64,000 bases of DNA, from contig SMMW01000619.1 in assembly GCA_004794655.1 (NCBI GenBank), positions 992,001 to 1,056,000 of the forward strand. The letters run 5' to 3'. A program made the translations under genes and the position numbers. The stretch is from Marisa cornuarietis (Eukaryota; Mollusca; Gastropoda; Architaenioglossa; Ampullariidae). How positions within the stretch are numbered: the first letter of the stretch is position 1; every line of letters starts with the position of its first letter. Positions 1 through 11,705 of the stretch are shown here, one piece after another. The notes below the pieces were generated by a model that saw only the letters and a program-made list of their open reading frames with translations, had not been told where the DNA came from and searched no databases.

Positions 1-396
1 GTGTAAATGAAATGAAATGTTACTGTGTCTTGCTCTATGGTGTTGTATATAAAATGTTACTGTGTCTTGCTCTGTGGTGTTGTATATAAAATGTTACTGT
101 GTCTTGCTCTATGCTGTTGTATATAAAATGTTAGTGTGTCTTGCTCTATGGTGTTGTATATAAAATGTTACTGTGTCTTGCTCTATGGTGTTGTATATAA
201 AATGTTAGTGTGTCTTGCTCTGTGCTGTTGTATATAAAATGTTACTGTCTTGCTCTATGGTGTTGTATATAAAATGTTACTGTGTCTTGCTCTATGGTGT
301 TGTATATAAAATGTTACTGTGTCTTGCTCTGTGCTGTTGTATATAAAATGTTAATGTCTTGCTCTATGCTGTTGTATATCAAATGTTACTCTGTCT
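1..396. repeat. 37-bp minisatellite, probably in intron 1 of gene A
   Basis: About ten head-to-tail copies of a 37-bp unit containing TTGTATATAAAATGTTACTG and CTTGCTCTATGGTG. Units differ by single bases and one or two small deletions. Genes B, C and D all have a minisatellite in intron 1, and exon 2 of gene A lies downstream at 4487, so this is probably the intron-1 array of gene A. The exon-1 side is outside the window. Confidence 0.85.
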
Positions 397-819
397 TGCT
401 GTGGGTTTCGTCAACAAAATGATCTTCCTACTTCATTCTTCCTGAGAGAAACTGGCTATCGTCACGTGTAGCGTTGTGTCACATGACCACTTCATCTTTG
501 TGTTTTGTTTCTTCACTGGACTGTGACTTGATCTTCCTGAGCACTGAGCTCGTCTTGTTGACAGGGGAGCGCGCTATACACGTGCACTCTCATTGCTGGG
601 ATGTGCTTTGAGTCCGGCTGCTGCTGGACAAAGGCGACTTTTAATGTGATTATTATTATTAACTGTTGCGCTATGTCCTGCTCTGATACTTTTCTTTAAA
701 AAAGCAGTTACTTGTTTAATTCATCTCCTAAAAAATAGTATCCTGGAATTCAAGTACACTATAGATTTTAAATAATTAGACTTATAACTCTGTTCCTCTA
801 AACATTACCACCATTTAAA
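397..819. other. Non-coding stretch between minisatellite and LINE
   Basis: No convincing exon or RNA gene. The right part, from roughly 560, is probably 5' untranslated sequence of the LINE that follows. The exact 5' end of that element cannot be placed without a second copy. Confidence 0.4.
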
Positions 820-3800
820 ATGTCATTTAACGGACCTCACAAAATGTGGTCTACTGAAGATGGGCTTCGTATAGGTCACCTAAACATTAACGATGCCCTT
901 AACAAAATACCTGAGGTAGAAACACTCATATTCAACTTCGAAACCACCTTCCACATCTTTGCCCTGTCCGAAGCCCAGATAACGGAACTTGTATCACACA
1001 GCGATATCTCTACCCCGGGTACACACTAGAACGTCAGTATCCAGACCGAAAACTTGAAACTGGTTTAGTCACCTACATCAGCACCTCGCTCAACACTAAG
1101 CGCTTGCACCACCTCCAAAACTACAACGTAGAGTCAATCTGGCTAGAAATAAAACTAAAAAAATACGGCTCCACTTTTTTTGTTGGATTTATTTATAGAA
1201 ACCCAAACGAACGGGCCGAATGGACAGACCACTCCAGCGCCATGTTAGATGCTGTGCTTCTTGAATCTAAAGAATACATGCTACTAGTGGACTTCAACAT
1301 TGACCTCCTGAAACCGAACAAACAATGGATGGAAAAGATTAGTCCATCAAACCTCACCCAACTAATAACCACCCCAACAAGAGTGACTATCACCTCACAA
1401 ACACTCATTGACCACATCTACGTCAGCAACCAACGCAACATCCTAGAAGTCTGTGTGCCCCCGACAGGCTGTAGTGACCACTTCCCTGTCTGCTTGACGT
1501 GGTGCAAAAATGGAACAAAAATTCCCAGAAGTTCACACAAAACTATCACATATCGCTCCTTCAAAAACTTCGTGGAACCTAAATTTCTAGCTGATCTGTA
1601 CAACTCCCCCCTAAACAAAATATATGATATTACAGACCCAGAGGATGCCATCGCCTACTGGCACAACCACTTTCTACTAATATACAATAAACATGTACCG
1701 CTGCAAACCAAACGCGTTAAACACAACATTAAGCCCGCTTGGTTCGACTCGGAACTCCAGGCGGCTATTAATGTCAGAGACACCCTCAAAAAGAGAGGCC
1801 AAGAAACAGAGTTCAAAAAACAACGAAACGTGGTCACCGCTATGAAACGAAGCAAGATGAAAAACTACTTCAGCAAACTCATAGAATGCAAGAAGAACAC
1901 TAAACTGATCTGGAAAGCCATCAATCAATTAACGAACAATTCTAGACAAACCTGTCCCACAATTACAATTCCCCCTAACGAACTGAACCACATTTTGCAG
2001 GAATTGCTACCAGGGTAGACTCAAACGACAAGTCACAAGAAAACAAACTAGACAGATTACAAAGTTTCTGTAACTCTAAACAAATTAATACCTCTTTTTA
2101 CATTCCCCCTGATTGTATTGGAAGTATACCAAGCACTTACCCAACTCAAAGATACTAACACCAGAGGGCCTGACAACATCGACAATAACATTCTAAAGCT
2201 CTCAGCACCGGCCATTGCTGAAACTCTGACCTACCTGTACAACCTATGTATTGATAAATCTTATTTTCCAACACACCTTAAACAAGCAAAAGTAATCCCT
2301 ATACACAAATCAGGTGATACAGGTGACCCTTCAAACTATCGTCCGATCTCAATCCTATCACCTCTCTCAAAACTCCTAGAAAAACACATCCACAAGCACC
2401 TACAAGAACACCTTATAAGGCATGAGCTTCTCCACCCGAACCAATCTGGCTTTAGGCCCCGTCACTCTTGCCACACATCACTAACATCCATGGTGGAGCA
2501 ATGGCTAAATAACATTAACGACAATCATTTTTCTGCTGCCTTATTTGTTGACTTTGCCAAAGCCTTTGATGTTATGGATCACAATCTGCTCATCAGAAAA
2601 CTTGAGTTATACAAACTAAGTACCGGGTGCACCAAACTCCTTACCTTTCTCGACAATCGAGCTCAGAGAGTCGCTGTAAACAACCAAATGTTTGATCCTT
2701 TTGAAGTTAAATTTGGTGTTCCTCAAGGCTCAGTATTAGGACCTCTTCTTTTCTCCAGATACATCAATGATCTTCCTCTCCACCTATCCCAATCATGTGA
2801 AATGTTTGCAGACGACACCACAATACACGCACACCACCAACAGATTGACCACTTGTTTCTCTCTTACAGCTGAGCGCCGACGAGCTTCAGACTTGGACCG
2901 AATCTAACCACATGTCCCTCAACCCCCAGAAAACTGAAGTCATGCTCCTCACAACAAGACAAAAAAGACAAAACCTAGTCACGGCCTATTTCCAAGTATC
3001 CCTACTGGCACTCAAGCAATAACGGAAGTTCAGTCCCACAAACTCATTGTGGTTACCATCGACAACAACTTATCGTGGTCCCAAGACATCTCTGCTACAA
3101 GCAAAAATATTTCAAGAAAAGTCTACCAGCTGTCAAGAATTAAACATTTGCTAGACCCACACACAAGAAAACTCTTCTATACAACCCACATTCAGTCAAT
3201 CATTGACTACCTCCACCCTCTGGGACTCCACTAGTGGAGTTTCCATGAAACCTCTAGCAAGTGTCCAGAAGCGAGCAATAAAAGCCGTTCTACTCAAACC
3301 GACAACACAGGTGAGTGACTTCACCTCTCTGGGTGTCCTTCCGCTAACGAAAAGACTTAAATTCAATAAATGTATATTCATGTACAAAATACTGACCAGT
3401 AAACTGTCCCCCAGACTCTCTTCGCTGTTTTCTTCCAATTATCCTGGGACTTCCCCAAAACTAAATACTCCAATCCCTAGAATAGACCTCTATAAATCTG
3501 GTCTCAAATATTTCGACGCCATCTACCAAAATATTTGCAAGAAAATTAGATGAGTCCTCTAGAAACACCTCTCAACTCCAGGACACCTGTAAATATCTGC
3601 TTATTTGTTGTTGTCGGGTTTTTTTTGTTTGTTCTTTTTCTTCTCTCAACAATCACCTTGTACATATTCACCTTCCACTCTCATTTGATGTTTTATCTCA
3701 TGTTTACTACCGATTATTCTTGTGTTACTTTAATTACTTAGTTTATTCTTTCCCCGTACGAGGCGAGGGCTGAATGAAAAAAACACTTTCTCGCTTATTT

Positions 3801-3835
3801 ACCTCTCGTTAATAAATCATTGTCATTGTCATTGT
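820..3835 (+). mobile_element. Jockey/CR1-like non-LTR retrotransposon, degenerate
   Basis: An endonuclease-like region (about 820-1500) has the order LVDFNIDLL, then IDHIY, then CSDHFPV, as in APE-type LINE endonucleases. A reverse transcriptase follows (about 2118-2870) with the finger motif NYRPISILSPLSKLLEK, NQSGFRP, DFAKAFD, GVPQGSVLGPLLF and the catalytic FADDT. C-terminal sequence continues in other frames to about 3550. The reading frame is broken near 1030, 2020, 2870 and 3235, so it is not functional. The 3' end is AATAAATC plus an (ATTGTC)n tail at about 3817-3835, typical of CR1/Jockey-type elements. It lies in sense orientation in what is probably intron 1 of gene A. The clade is inferred from motif style only. 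Confidence 0.88.
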
Positions 3836-4310
3836 CAGTCATTGTGTCAGGATGAAGAAGCATAAACACATTGTTTGTCCACTGTATTTTGATTTGCAAG
3901 AAAGCTACATTACCGTAAAATATTATGAGTCCTTCTCTATTTAGATTCTACCGTATAATGTCAGATACAAGAGCTAGTATCTCTAACCCTCTAGCTCCAT
4001 CTGTTTACAAAGCACTAGACCGGAGAGACGACTCTTTAATACAACCTATTTATCTGTGTGTTCTTATTGTGCTGGTATTTTCTGTATATCTATCATATTT
4101 CTTGGTATATCTTTTGTAAATGTTAAAAAAACCAAACTCACACACAGTGTGACTTAAGTTAGAATACCTTCGTGTTGATGTAGTCCTGTTGCCTTCTATA
4201 CAGCTTGTGTTTATACCTTCGATGGTTTTGTTATGCTCCCCCTTGAAATGGACCGATGGCCTATTGAATAAAGTGATTGTGATTCATTGTCATTGTCATT
4301 GTTTGTCAGT
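3836..4310 (+). mobile_element. Second LINE 3' end with ATTGTC-type tail
   Basis: An AT-rich segment ending in TTGAATAAAGTGATTGTGAT followed by another (CATTGT)n tail at about 4282-4301. The tail repeats the ending of the LINE just upstream, although the body differs. It looks like the 3' untranslated end of a 5'-truncated relative. No coding motif was seen, and its left border is uncertain. Confidence 0.5.
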
Positions 4311-4404
4311 CTGTCTCTGTGTCCCGGTCTGTTTGGTGCACAGTTTATGACTGTTTAATCCTTTACCAAACTCTTACATTGACTGCCTGGCATGTACCCT
4401 CACA

Positions 4405-4405
4405 T

Positions 4406-4442
<37 letters not shown>
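4405..4442. repeat. (TG)n microsatellite before exon 2 of gene A
   Basis: A pure TG run about 38 bases long. Gene C has a shorter (TG)n at the same place before its exon 2 (about 37384-37403), followed by nearly the same 40 bases up to the acceptor. The two loci are therefore homologous outside the exon as well. Confidence 0.95.
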
Positions 4443-4444
<2 letters not shown>

Positions 4445-4486
4445 CGTAGAATAGATTAATTCATCAAATTATCTTGTCATTCGTAG

Positions 4487-4634
4487 GTTTAGCGGCCTGC
4501 GACAGCTACTGTACCTTCACTTCGTACACTTACCCTTACTTTGACTTTTACAAGTACTGTACGTATGGCTGCTGCTCCACTGACTGCTGCACTTACAGCT
4601 CCAGCTACGAGTACACAGTCAGAACTGTTTACAG
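4487..4634 (+). CDS. Gene A exon 2: Cys/Tyr-rich ectodomain
   Basis: 148 nt, entered in phase 1 and left in phase 2. The acceptor is TCGTAG and the donor GTGAGG. It encodes 48 full codons with seven Cys and very many Tyr. Apart from its last third it is almost identical to exon 2 of gene C, and the flanking intron bases match too. Confidence 0.88.
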
Positions 4635-4848
4635 GTGAGGGGGGTTTACGGCAGGTGTGTGGTGAGCGAGAGAATGACTAGAAACGTAGACTATGGGCAG
4701 GACACATCACCTAATCTACTCACAGGGTAGACAAGACACTCATCACATGGTAGGATCTTCAGACGATGGTCACTGTATTTAAAATTGCAGATTTAATTAT
4801 AATATTAACAGGATATAGCGTATTTTTCCACAAGGAACCAGCTGTGCG

Positions 4849-4928
<80 letters not shown>

Positions 4929-7900
4929 GATCAAACTTTATTGTCTGTTCAAGGAAGCCCAAGGCAGAAATTTGTCTTTAGCTCACAAACACATATAACA
5001 TAGCGGGCAGACATGCACACTCACACAGACATTTAACACACGCGCGCACCTACACATTCTCACACATAGATTGGAGACTTCACAAGCAGGATGCCAGTAG
5101 ACCTAGCGGTCCGTGTGCCTTTTATTTATGATGGTGATGGCTGCTGGCACAAAGGACCTCTGATACCCTGTCTTCCTCACACGTGACACTTTGTAGCGCC
5201 TGCCTGAGTGCAACAACTGGAAGCAGAGATGGAGAGGGTGTGTCCGGTCTGAGATGATATTATATGCCATCTTTCTGACGACAAGAAGGTACAAGTCAAC
5301 AAGTGGCAGCTGTGTTGTTCCGAGAATTTTATTTGCCTGGTGGATGACTGGCCAGCTTTGCCTTGTCTTTGACGAGGAGGTGACCGTACCAGGCAGCGAT
5401 GTTAAAAGTGAGAGTGCTCTCAACTAGAGACAATCTCTAGCACCCCCCCCCCCAGCTGAAATTGAAGCTGTGGAGTTTTCTCAGAAGATACAGTCGTTGC
5501 TGGGTCTTTTTGTACACTTGGTGCCCATTATCACTAAAGGAGAGCCTTCCATCTCTCACTGTACCAAGGTACCTAAGCCCAGCAGCCGTCTGCACCTGCT
5601 GTCCCTTGATTTGGATTGGCGGGGAGAAAGAGGTATAGCCATCTCTTCTGTCGTGTGTTCTCCCAAGGACCATCTCCTCCGTTTTTTCAACGTTCAGCTC
5701 CAGAAAGCTGGGGTCAAGCCAGTCCTCTAGTTCCCCCCACGCAGGCCAGGTACTGTGGCAGGGACTGCTCGTCTTTGAGGCAACCCACAAGGGCCATGTC
5801 ATCTGCATACTTCACAAGTTTGAGAATACCACTGTTCACGGTGATCTCATTGGTATATACAGAGAATAGGACAGGGGAAAGCACACATCCCTCAGGGGTA
5901 CCCATGTTGAGGATCAGCTCTGACAAAATCATTCCACCCACTGACAGATTTACCCCGACCCTACAGTACTTGTCGGTGGAACTCTGAGACCCACCCTCTG
6001 TGGTCGATCCTTGAGGAATGATCTGATCCACAGAACTAGGCTGTTGCTTACATCGAGGTCTAGATGGCGCTTAACAAGAAGGTGTGGCTGGACCGTGTTG
6101 AAGGCGCTGGAAAAATCCTTGAACAGGACCTGAACATAGGTGCCTGAGATGTCCAAGTGTTGTAGGATAACATTATGATGTTGATGATGATGATGATGGT
6201 GGGCAGGTTCATAGTGCTTTACAAAACAAATGCACGGCTGTATATATATCTACACATGCACACACACAGACGCACCAGCATAACATGCAACATTGGTGTT
6301 TAGAATGCTGCATGAGATGAAAGTTTTGTGGCCAGAAGTTGCTTCTGTGCCTGTTATCAGCCTTCTTGCCACTTTTTCGAACACTTATAAAAAAAGGCAG
6401 TTTGTTTGATTAGACTGAAGTGTAGCAAGTACACAACACTGTGACAGTGCCACTGTCACTGGCAGTAGGGTGGACGTAAGCATCAACAAAGATCATAGTT
6501 AGAAAATTCGTTTGATATCTATGATAGATTCAAATTTTAATTTTTTGTAAAAAATGTATAGCCTCAGTAACCCAAACATTTACTTTGATCTTCGAGTTTT
6601 GTTTTATTTTTTTCTTCCTTTAAGTTGCTCATCAGTTTATTTCCCCATGAAGGGCATTCATTTTAACGCAGAGCTGTTCTGGTTTTCAGACTGTAATTTG
6701 TATCATGTGTCATATGCAAATAGATATTATAAAAATTCTTATATAAAGCTCTTAAAAAATATGTGATTTAGTATGTGTGGCTCTGTTAATATTTCAAAGA
6801 CACTGATTATAATGCACATTTTGTTCCTCATCTCCTTGTCTGCCTTTCTGGGTATTAAACTGCAGTAACAAATCTGAAAATGCTAAGCTTACAGCAACAG
6901 ATATAACAACATAAAGTAATAGAACAAAACTACAACTTAAAAAAAGTGTATCTTTTCGTCAAATGAAAACCAGTAGTTAAGACGTGACATCAGGTGAATT
7001 GGGAAAATAATTACATAGTCATAAAGTATCAAGCTACACAAAACAAGAAATGTACAAACATACACAACAAATAAACATTGCATAATAACATACAGTCTTG
7101 CATGGAGCTGTGTGAGCTGTGAAGGTAACTTGGAATGAAAGTCAAACTCAAGCAACCTTTAGGTCAGATGACCGCCAGACATGCTGAAGAATATTAGTCG
7201 AGTAGACAGTCTTTATATAATAAGGTCTTTGGTTATAATGCTGATGCCAGGATCCCAACGACTGTGACTGTGACCTGGAATGTGACTTTGTGGTTGACCT
7301 CAGTTACAGCGCTGTTGCCGGCATCATCGCTGGAAGCGTCGTCGGCGGCATTTTCTTCATCTCAGGCATCGTTGCCATCGTCTGCTGCTGCATCAAAGGC
7401 AAGTCTCGACCGGGCCGTGTGATACAGCCGACACCTGGTACCAACAGCAACGTGACGGTAGTCAGCTCAGGTATACACACACCTGTACTTGTACATACCT
7501 AGTAGTCAGCTCAGGTACATACACACCTGTGCTTATATATACATATACACACACACCTAACAGTCAGCTCAAGTACATACTTGTGCATATAGATATATAC
7601 ACATACCTAATAGTCAGCTCAAGTACATACACACCTGTCATTACATATATACACATACCTAGTAGTCAGCTCAGGTACATACACACCTGTGCTTATATAT
7701 ACATATACACACACACCTAACAGTCAGCTCAGGTACATACACACCTGTGCTTATATATACATATACACACACACCTAACAGTCAGCTCAAGTATATACTT
7801 GTGCATATAGATATATACACACGCCTAGTAGTCAGCTCAGGTACATACATACCTGTCATTATATATATATATACACATACCTAATAGTCAGCTGAAGTAC

Positions 7901-9923
7901 ATACAAACCTGTGCTTACAGATATATATATATATACACATACCTAACAGTCAGCTCAAGTACATACACACCTGTGCTTACCGATATATATATACACACAC
8001 ACCCCTCCCTAACACTCAGCTGAAGTACATACATACCTGTGCTTACAGATATATATATATATATACACATACCTAACAGTCAGCTTAAGTACATACACAC
8101 CTGTGCTTACAGATATATATATATATACCTAATAGTCAGCTCAAGTACATACACACCTGTGCTTACAGATATATATATATACACACACACCCCTCCCTAA
8201 CACTCAGCTCAAGTACATACATACCTGTGCTTACAGATATATATATATATACACATACCTAATAGTCAGCTCAAGTACATACACACCTGTGCTTACAGAT
8301 ATATATATACCTAATAGTCAGCTCAAGTACATACACACCTGTGCTTACAGATATATCTATATATATATATACACACACACCCCTCCCTAACAGTCAGCTC
8401 AAGTACATACACACCTGTGCTTACAGATATATCTATATATATACACACACACCCCTCCCTAACACTCAGCTGAAGTACATACATACCTGTGCTTACAGAT
8501 ATATATATATATATACACACACCCCTCCCTAACACTCAGCTCAAGTACATACACACCTGTGCTTACAGATATATATATATATATACACACACCCCTCCCT
8601 AACACTCAGCTCAAGTACATACATACCTGTGCTTACAGATATATATATATATACACATACCTAATAGTCAGCTCAAGTACATACATACCTGTGCTTACAG
8701 ATATATATATATACCTAATACTCAGCTCAAGTACATACACACCTGTGCTTACAGATATATCTATATATATACACACACACCCCTCCCTAACACTCAGCTG
8801 AAGTACATACATACCTGTGCTTACAGATATATATATATATATACACATACCTAACAGTCAGCTCAAGTACATACACACCTGTGCTTACAGATATATCTAT
8901 ATATATACACACACACACCCCTCCCTAACACTCAGCTCAAGTACATACATACCTGTGCTTACAGATATATATATATATACACACACCCCTAAATAGTCAG
9001 CTCAAGTACATACATACCTGTGCTTACAGATATATATATATATACCCCCAGAATAGTCAGCTCAGGTACATACACACCTGTCGTTATACATGCCTAGTAG
9101 TAATAGTGTATGCTACATTTATGTTCACGCATTGGGTGACTTTATATAACTCAAACTGTACTTGTTAAATATCTAATATATAAATCACTATTTATGTTTT
9201 CATTAAAAAAGTAAATTTAGCTAATGTATCTTTCATGCATAAAGATATTGACCAGGCAATTAATACCCATAGTTGTATCCCTTTCTTCATTGCGCTATTA
9301 CAGTCTACTGTACAGGTATCACATTTTGTGAAATAGGCTTGACTGATCACATTCTCTTTCATTTTAAGAGAGCCACATATCACTTAAATATAAATAGTAA
9401 AAGTAAAAATGGTGATCACACAAATGTAGTGATGAAGACACTACATACTGGCAAAACTCAGTGTTGACCACATAGAACTAATTAATGCTCTCAGTTTACA
9501 TGTATGAACAAAGTACAGGGGTAAAGGTGCTAAAACACACACACACACACTCTCTCTCTCTCTCTAAAACACGTACATACACTTTCACACACATTTTGAG
9601 TCACACACTGGTGAATATTTGACTTCTTCCTGATGACAATAATTTTGTTGATGTGAACAGCGAGCCACATGAACCAGGTTTGGTCAGCTCAGCCAGGCGT
9701 TAGTACTCCATATGGTCCGCAGTATGGCCCACAATATGGCCCACAATATGGTCCGCAGTATGGCCCGCAATATGGTCAGCAGTATGGCGCACAATTTTCA
9801 GGGCCACCACCCTACCAACCTCCGTCAGCTCCCTCCGTCAACAAGGGAGGACAACCACCGCCGTCTCCTTCCTTCGGTGACCTGGCATATCCTCCCACCA
9901 GCTCAGGATACCCAGGTTCCTAG
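4487..9923 (+). CDS. Gene A: Shisa/CYYR-like Cys-Tyr-rich membrane protein (exons 2-4, 5' partial)
   Basis: Coding exons are 4487-4634, 7304-7470 and 9661-9923. All borders are GT-AG with phases 1, 2 and 1, and the joined frame is open to a TAG stop. The signal-peptide exon is missing and should lie left of the window. The ectodomain has the [11 protein letters not shown] core (C-x3-CC-x3-CC) plus an extra Cys at the exon start (ACDSYC). The helix is GIIAGSVVGGIFFISGIVAI followed by CCCIK, which could be palmitoylated, and basic RPGR. The tail has five YGPQ repeats, then YGQQ and YGAQ, then GPPPYQPP, a PPxY motif. This layout is that of the STMC6 (Shisa, CYYR1, VOPP1/WBP1) adaptors, which act at endosomal or plasma membranes and bind WW-domain proteins. 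The specific role is unknown. Intron 2 holds an antisense LINE and intron 3 a donor-derived array. Confidence 0.85.
4849..4928. repeat. (CAT)n microsatellite, LINE tail
   Basis: About 26 uninterrupted CAT triplets. It joins directly to the 3' end of the minus-strand LINE. It can be read as poly-Met or poly-Ile in long ORFs, which are artefacts of the repeat. Confidence 0.95.
4849..6170 (-). mobile_element. Antisense Rex1/CR1-like LINE with (ATG)n tail, in intron 2 of gene A
   Basis: Read on the minus strand, the coding pieces run from about 6156 to 5103: VLFKDFSSAFNTVQPHLL, then GTPEGCVLSPVLFSVYTNEI, then the catalytic VKYADDMALVG, then a GLRYLGT thumb segment and the C-terminal region ending near 5103. 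Several frameshifts separate them. The 3' untranslated end reads ACAATAAAGTTTGATCTG followed directly by (ATG)n, so the long CAT run at 4849-4928 on the + strand is best read as the element's own 3' tail. It is 5'-truncated, with no endonuclease domain. The clade is inferred from the LYTNE/AFNTVQP style of motif. Confidence 0.82.
6171..7303. other. Rest of intron 2 of gene A
   Basis: AT-rich sequence with short simple runs (ATG near 6180-6200, T-rich near 6600). No open frame carries a recognisable domain and no RNA gene was seen. Confidence 0.55.
7304..7470 (+). CDS. Gene A exon 3: transmembrane exon
   Basis: 167 nt, phase 2 in and phase 1 out. The acceptor is GACCTCAG and the donor CTCAG|GTATAC. 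It encodes a single helix with a GSVVGG small-residue motif, a CCC cluster at the cytosolic face and RPGRVIQPTPG after it. Reading through the donor reaches a TAG at 7500-7502, so use of a later donor would truncate the protein before the PPxY tail. Confidence 0.9.
7461..9090 (+). repeat. Donor-derived tandem array in intron 3 of gene A
   Basis: About 27 units of roughly 50-75 bp, each carrying a version of the exon-3 end and donor: AGTCAGCTCAGGTACATAC and then CACCTGTGCTTAYAKATATA with a variable (AT)n and sometimes (CA)nCCCCTCCC. The first unit is the real exon 3 / intron 3 junction. Many later units have CTCAAGTACATA or CTGAAGTACATA, so the G just before GT has been lost, whereas the units nearest the exon and the last one keep CAGGTA. 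The same type of array follows exon 3 in genes B, C and D. Confidence 0.92.
9091..9660. other. 3' part of intron 3 of gene A
   Basis: AT-rich unique sequence, then (AC)n(TC)n at about 9535-9565, then the acceptor region ATTTTGTTGATGTGAACAG. The last 20 bases match the acceptors of exon 4 in B, C and D. No other feature was seen. Confidence 0.6.
9661..9923 (+). CDS. Gene A exon 4: YGPQ-repeat and PPxY cytoplasmic tail
   Basis: 263 nt from the acceptor at 9660 to TAG at 9921-9923. It encodes the tail of low-complexity YGPQ repeats, then GPPPYQPP, then a Pro/Ser-rich end with AYPPTS. It is longer than in the other copies because of extra codons after the PPxY (SAPSVNKGG) and a different C-terminus (GYPGS). 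Confidence 0.9.
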
Positions 9924-10146
9924 GGGTACAACACCCAGTGTACCCAGTGTACTTGGCTTCAGTGGAATATGAGGAGATAGTAATACCAATTTCCTGTTGC
10001 ATAGAAACAGTTTCAACATTCTTCGTGGTCAAACTAAAAAAGACACGTTAAGGTTATAGTAATTATATCCCACAGTTCTTTGTCTGGGGTGAGATGTTAG
10101 TGGCTATGTGTGAGTATAACAGCTCTGTGACATGGTTATTACAACA

Positions 10147-10152
10147 AATAAA
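10147..10152 (+). terminator. Candidate polyadenylation signal of gene A
   Basis: AATAAA about 220 nt after the stop codon of gene A and before AT-rich spacer. It is the first canonical hexamer downstream. Inferred from position only. Confidence 0.55.
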
Positions 10153-10159
10153 GCAAATG

Positions 10160-10750
10160 TATTAAACTACGAGAAAGACAAATGTTTTACTTTATATATA
10201 AACCCTGACTTCAATATGTAAGATGAGTGACTTTTTTTAAAACAAATTCTTAACTAAAATTGTAGTTTGTGGAAAAGTATGATTTCTCTCCAGAACTGAA
10301 AATGATTAAAACAAAAAGATGCGGGTATCTCATCTCCCAGAATATGACTGAAGATATCTTGAAACCCTCATGAAAACAAATGTGCCCACATAATTCTAAT
10401 ATATATATATATATATGTATAAAATCTGACAATAGACTAAAGAGAAATTGGTTAAAAATGAATGGAAATATGTCTAGTAAGTAAACAAATGGATGTGAAG
10501 TGACAGATTTAAATAACCTACCACCATTTCTGTCTTTATTTTTTTTAAAATTTATTTTCCTGTTGTTTATTTTTTTCTTCTCTTCTGTTTTTTTTTGCTG
10601 CGCAATGAGCATTCTTCTCAATGGATACCTGCTCAATATAAATCGACATCATCATCATCATCATCTAATTTACCTGCTTGCTGACTGAAAAATAAGGCCA
10701 TAAACAAGGCACGATAAGAATAAAGCCCCAAGTTTTTTGTGTAGTCACAT
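10160..10750. other. AT-rich spacer after gene A
   Basis: T-rich and A-rich runs, an (AT)n at about 10400-10417 and a short (ATC)n at about 10648-10665. No coding or RNA feature is supported. Confidence 0.5.
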
Positions 10751-10752
10751 GG

Positions 10753-10962
10753 TTGCAAGAGAATGACTGTCATCATTCCCACCCTACCACCGCCCTACCC
10801 GAGGAAAATGGCCCCACTGCCTTGTGGTCATTCTTAGGCAGGATGATGGCTGAGGGAGTACGTCCCTACGTCCCTACAGGGAGTCATGATGCCAACACGG
10901 CATCAGCAGATGAAAACATTCCAGTCAGTCAGTCAGTCAGTCAGTCAGTCAGTCAGTCAGTC
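10753..10962 (+). mobile_element. RTE leader fragment joined to (CAGT)n
   Basis: GGAAAATGGCCCCACTGCCT followed by GGCTGAGGGAGTA and AACACGGCATCAG matches the leader of the nearly complete RTE element at about 13245-13340. It then passes straight into about ten CAGT repeats at 10922-10962 instead of the endonuclease ORF. It is either a deleted copy or a short non-autonomous derivative. Confidence 0.6.
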
Positions 10963-10989
10963 TGCTAAGTTAAAAACTGTACAAGTCCT

Positions 10990-11425
10990 TCACATTAACC
11001 ATCCTTTTTTACGGATTTGAAACGTAGACCATGCTGCCGATAGCGAGAGGAGAATCCAGGCATTCGAGTGTCTGAGGAGGATGCTCCTGATCTTGTACAG
11101 AGACCATAAGACCAATAACTTTGTACGAAACAGGGTCGCCACACTAACTGGACACCAGGATTTGTACCTTGAAACAGTCATGAGACGTAAACTGGTCAAA
11201 GAGTTTGGTCACGTGACCCGGCACGACACCTTGTCGAAGACTGTCCTTCAAGGCACCATGGAGGGTGGCCGACACCGCGGTGGTCAGAGAAAGAACTGAC
11301 TTACCAACATCAAAGACTGGACTGGTCGTCCTGTACAGGACCTGCTGACTATTGCCCACAATAGACAAGAGTGACGGACCCTGTCAGCTGCCGCGTCTAT
11401 CCTTGTGATCCCCCCTACGACAACT
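10990..11425 (+). mobile_element. 3' end fragment of an RTE-like LINE
   Basis: It matches the last part of the RTE element at 16125-16560: RRIQAFE, RNRVATLTGHQ, then GHVTRHDTLSKTVLQGT and GGQRKN, in shifted frames with an internal stop after GGQRKN. It is not functional. With the leader fragment just upstream it may be what is left of one internally deleted element. Confidence 0.8.
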
Positions 11426-11705
11426 AAAATGAACGAATACCTTAAATATTTTCACGAACTCCCTTCAATTGTTTTAGTGCGTTATTTTCTAGTTTTTCTA
11501 TTTTCATGCGAGTTAAGGTGTCTAATCATTCAAACCCAATACAACACATGTGCAGTCTTGAAGTTGCAAACTACTTTGAAGTCTAATGTTAAAAGACTGT
11601 TTTCACTGTTAAAATCACTTCCCGTACCACCAATACATCTTTGTTGAGAAAATATTTTTCTTTGCACGTTTTCATGTGGAGAAGACTTCGTGTTGGTATG
11701 TTCCT

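Noticed and set aside
1..800. Possible exon 1 of gene A
   Set aside because: I looked for an ATG followed by a hydrophobic stretch and a phase-1 GTATGT or GTAGGT donor and found none, so the exon is placed outside the window.
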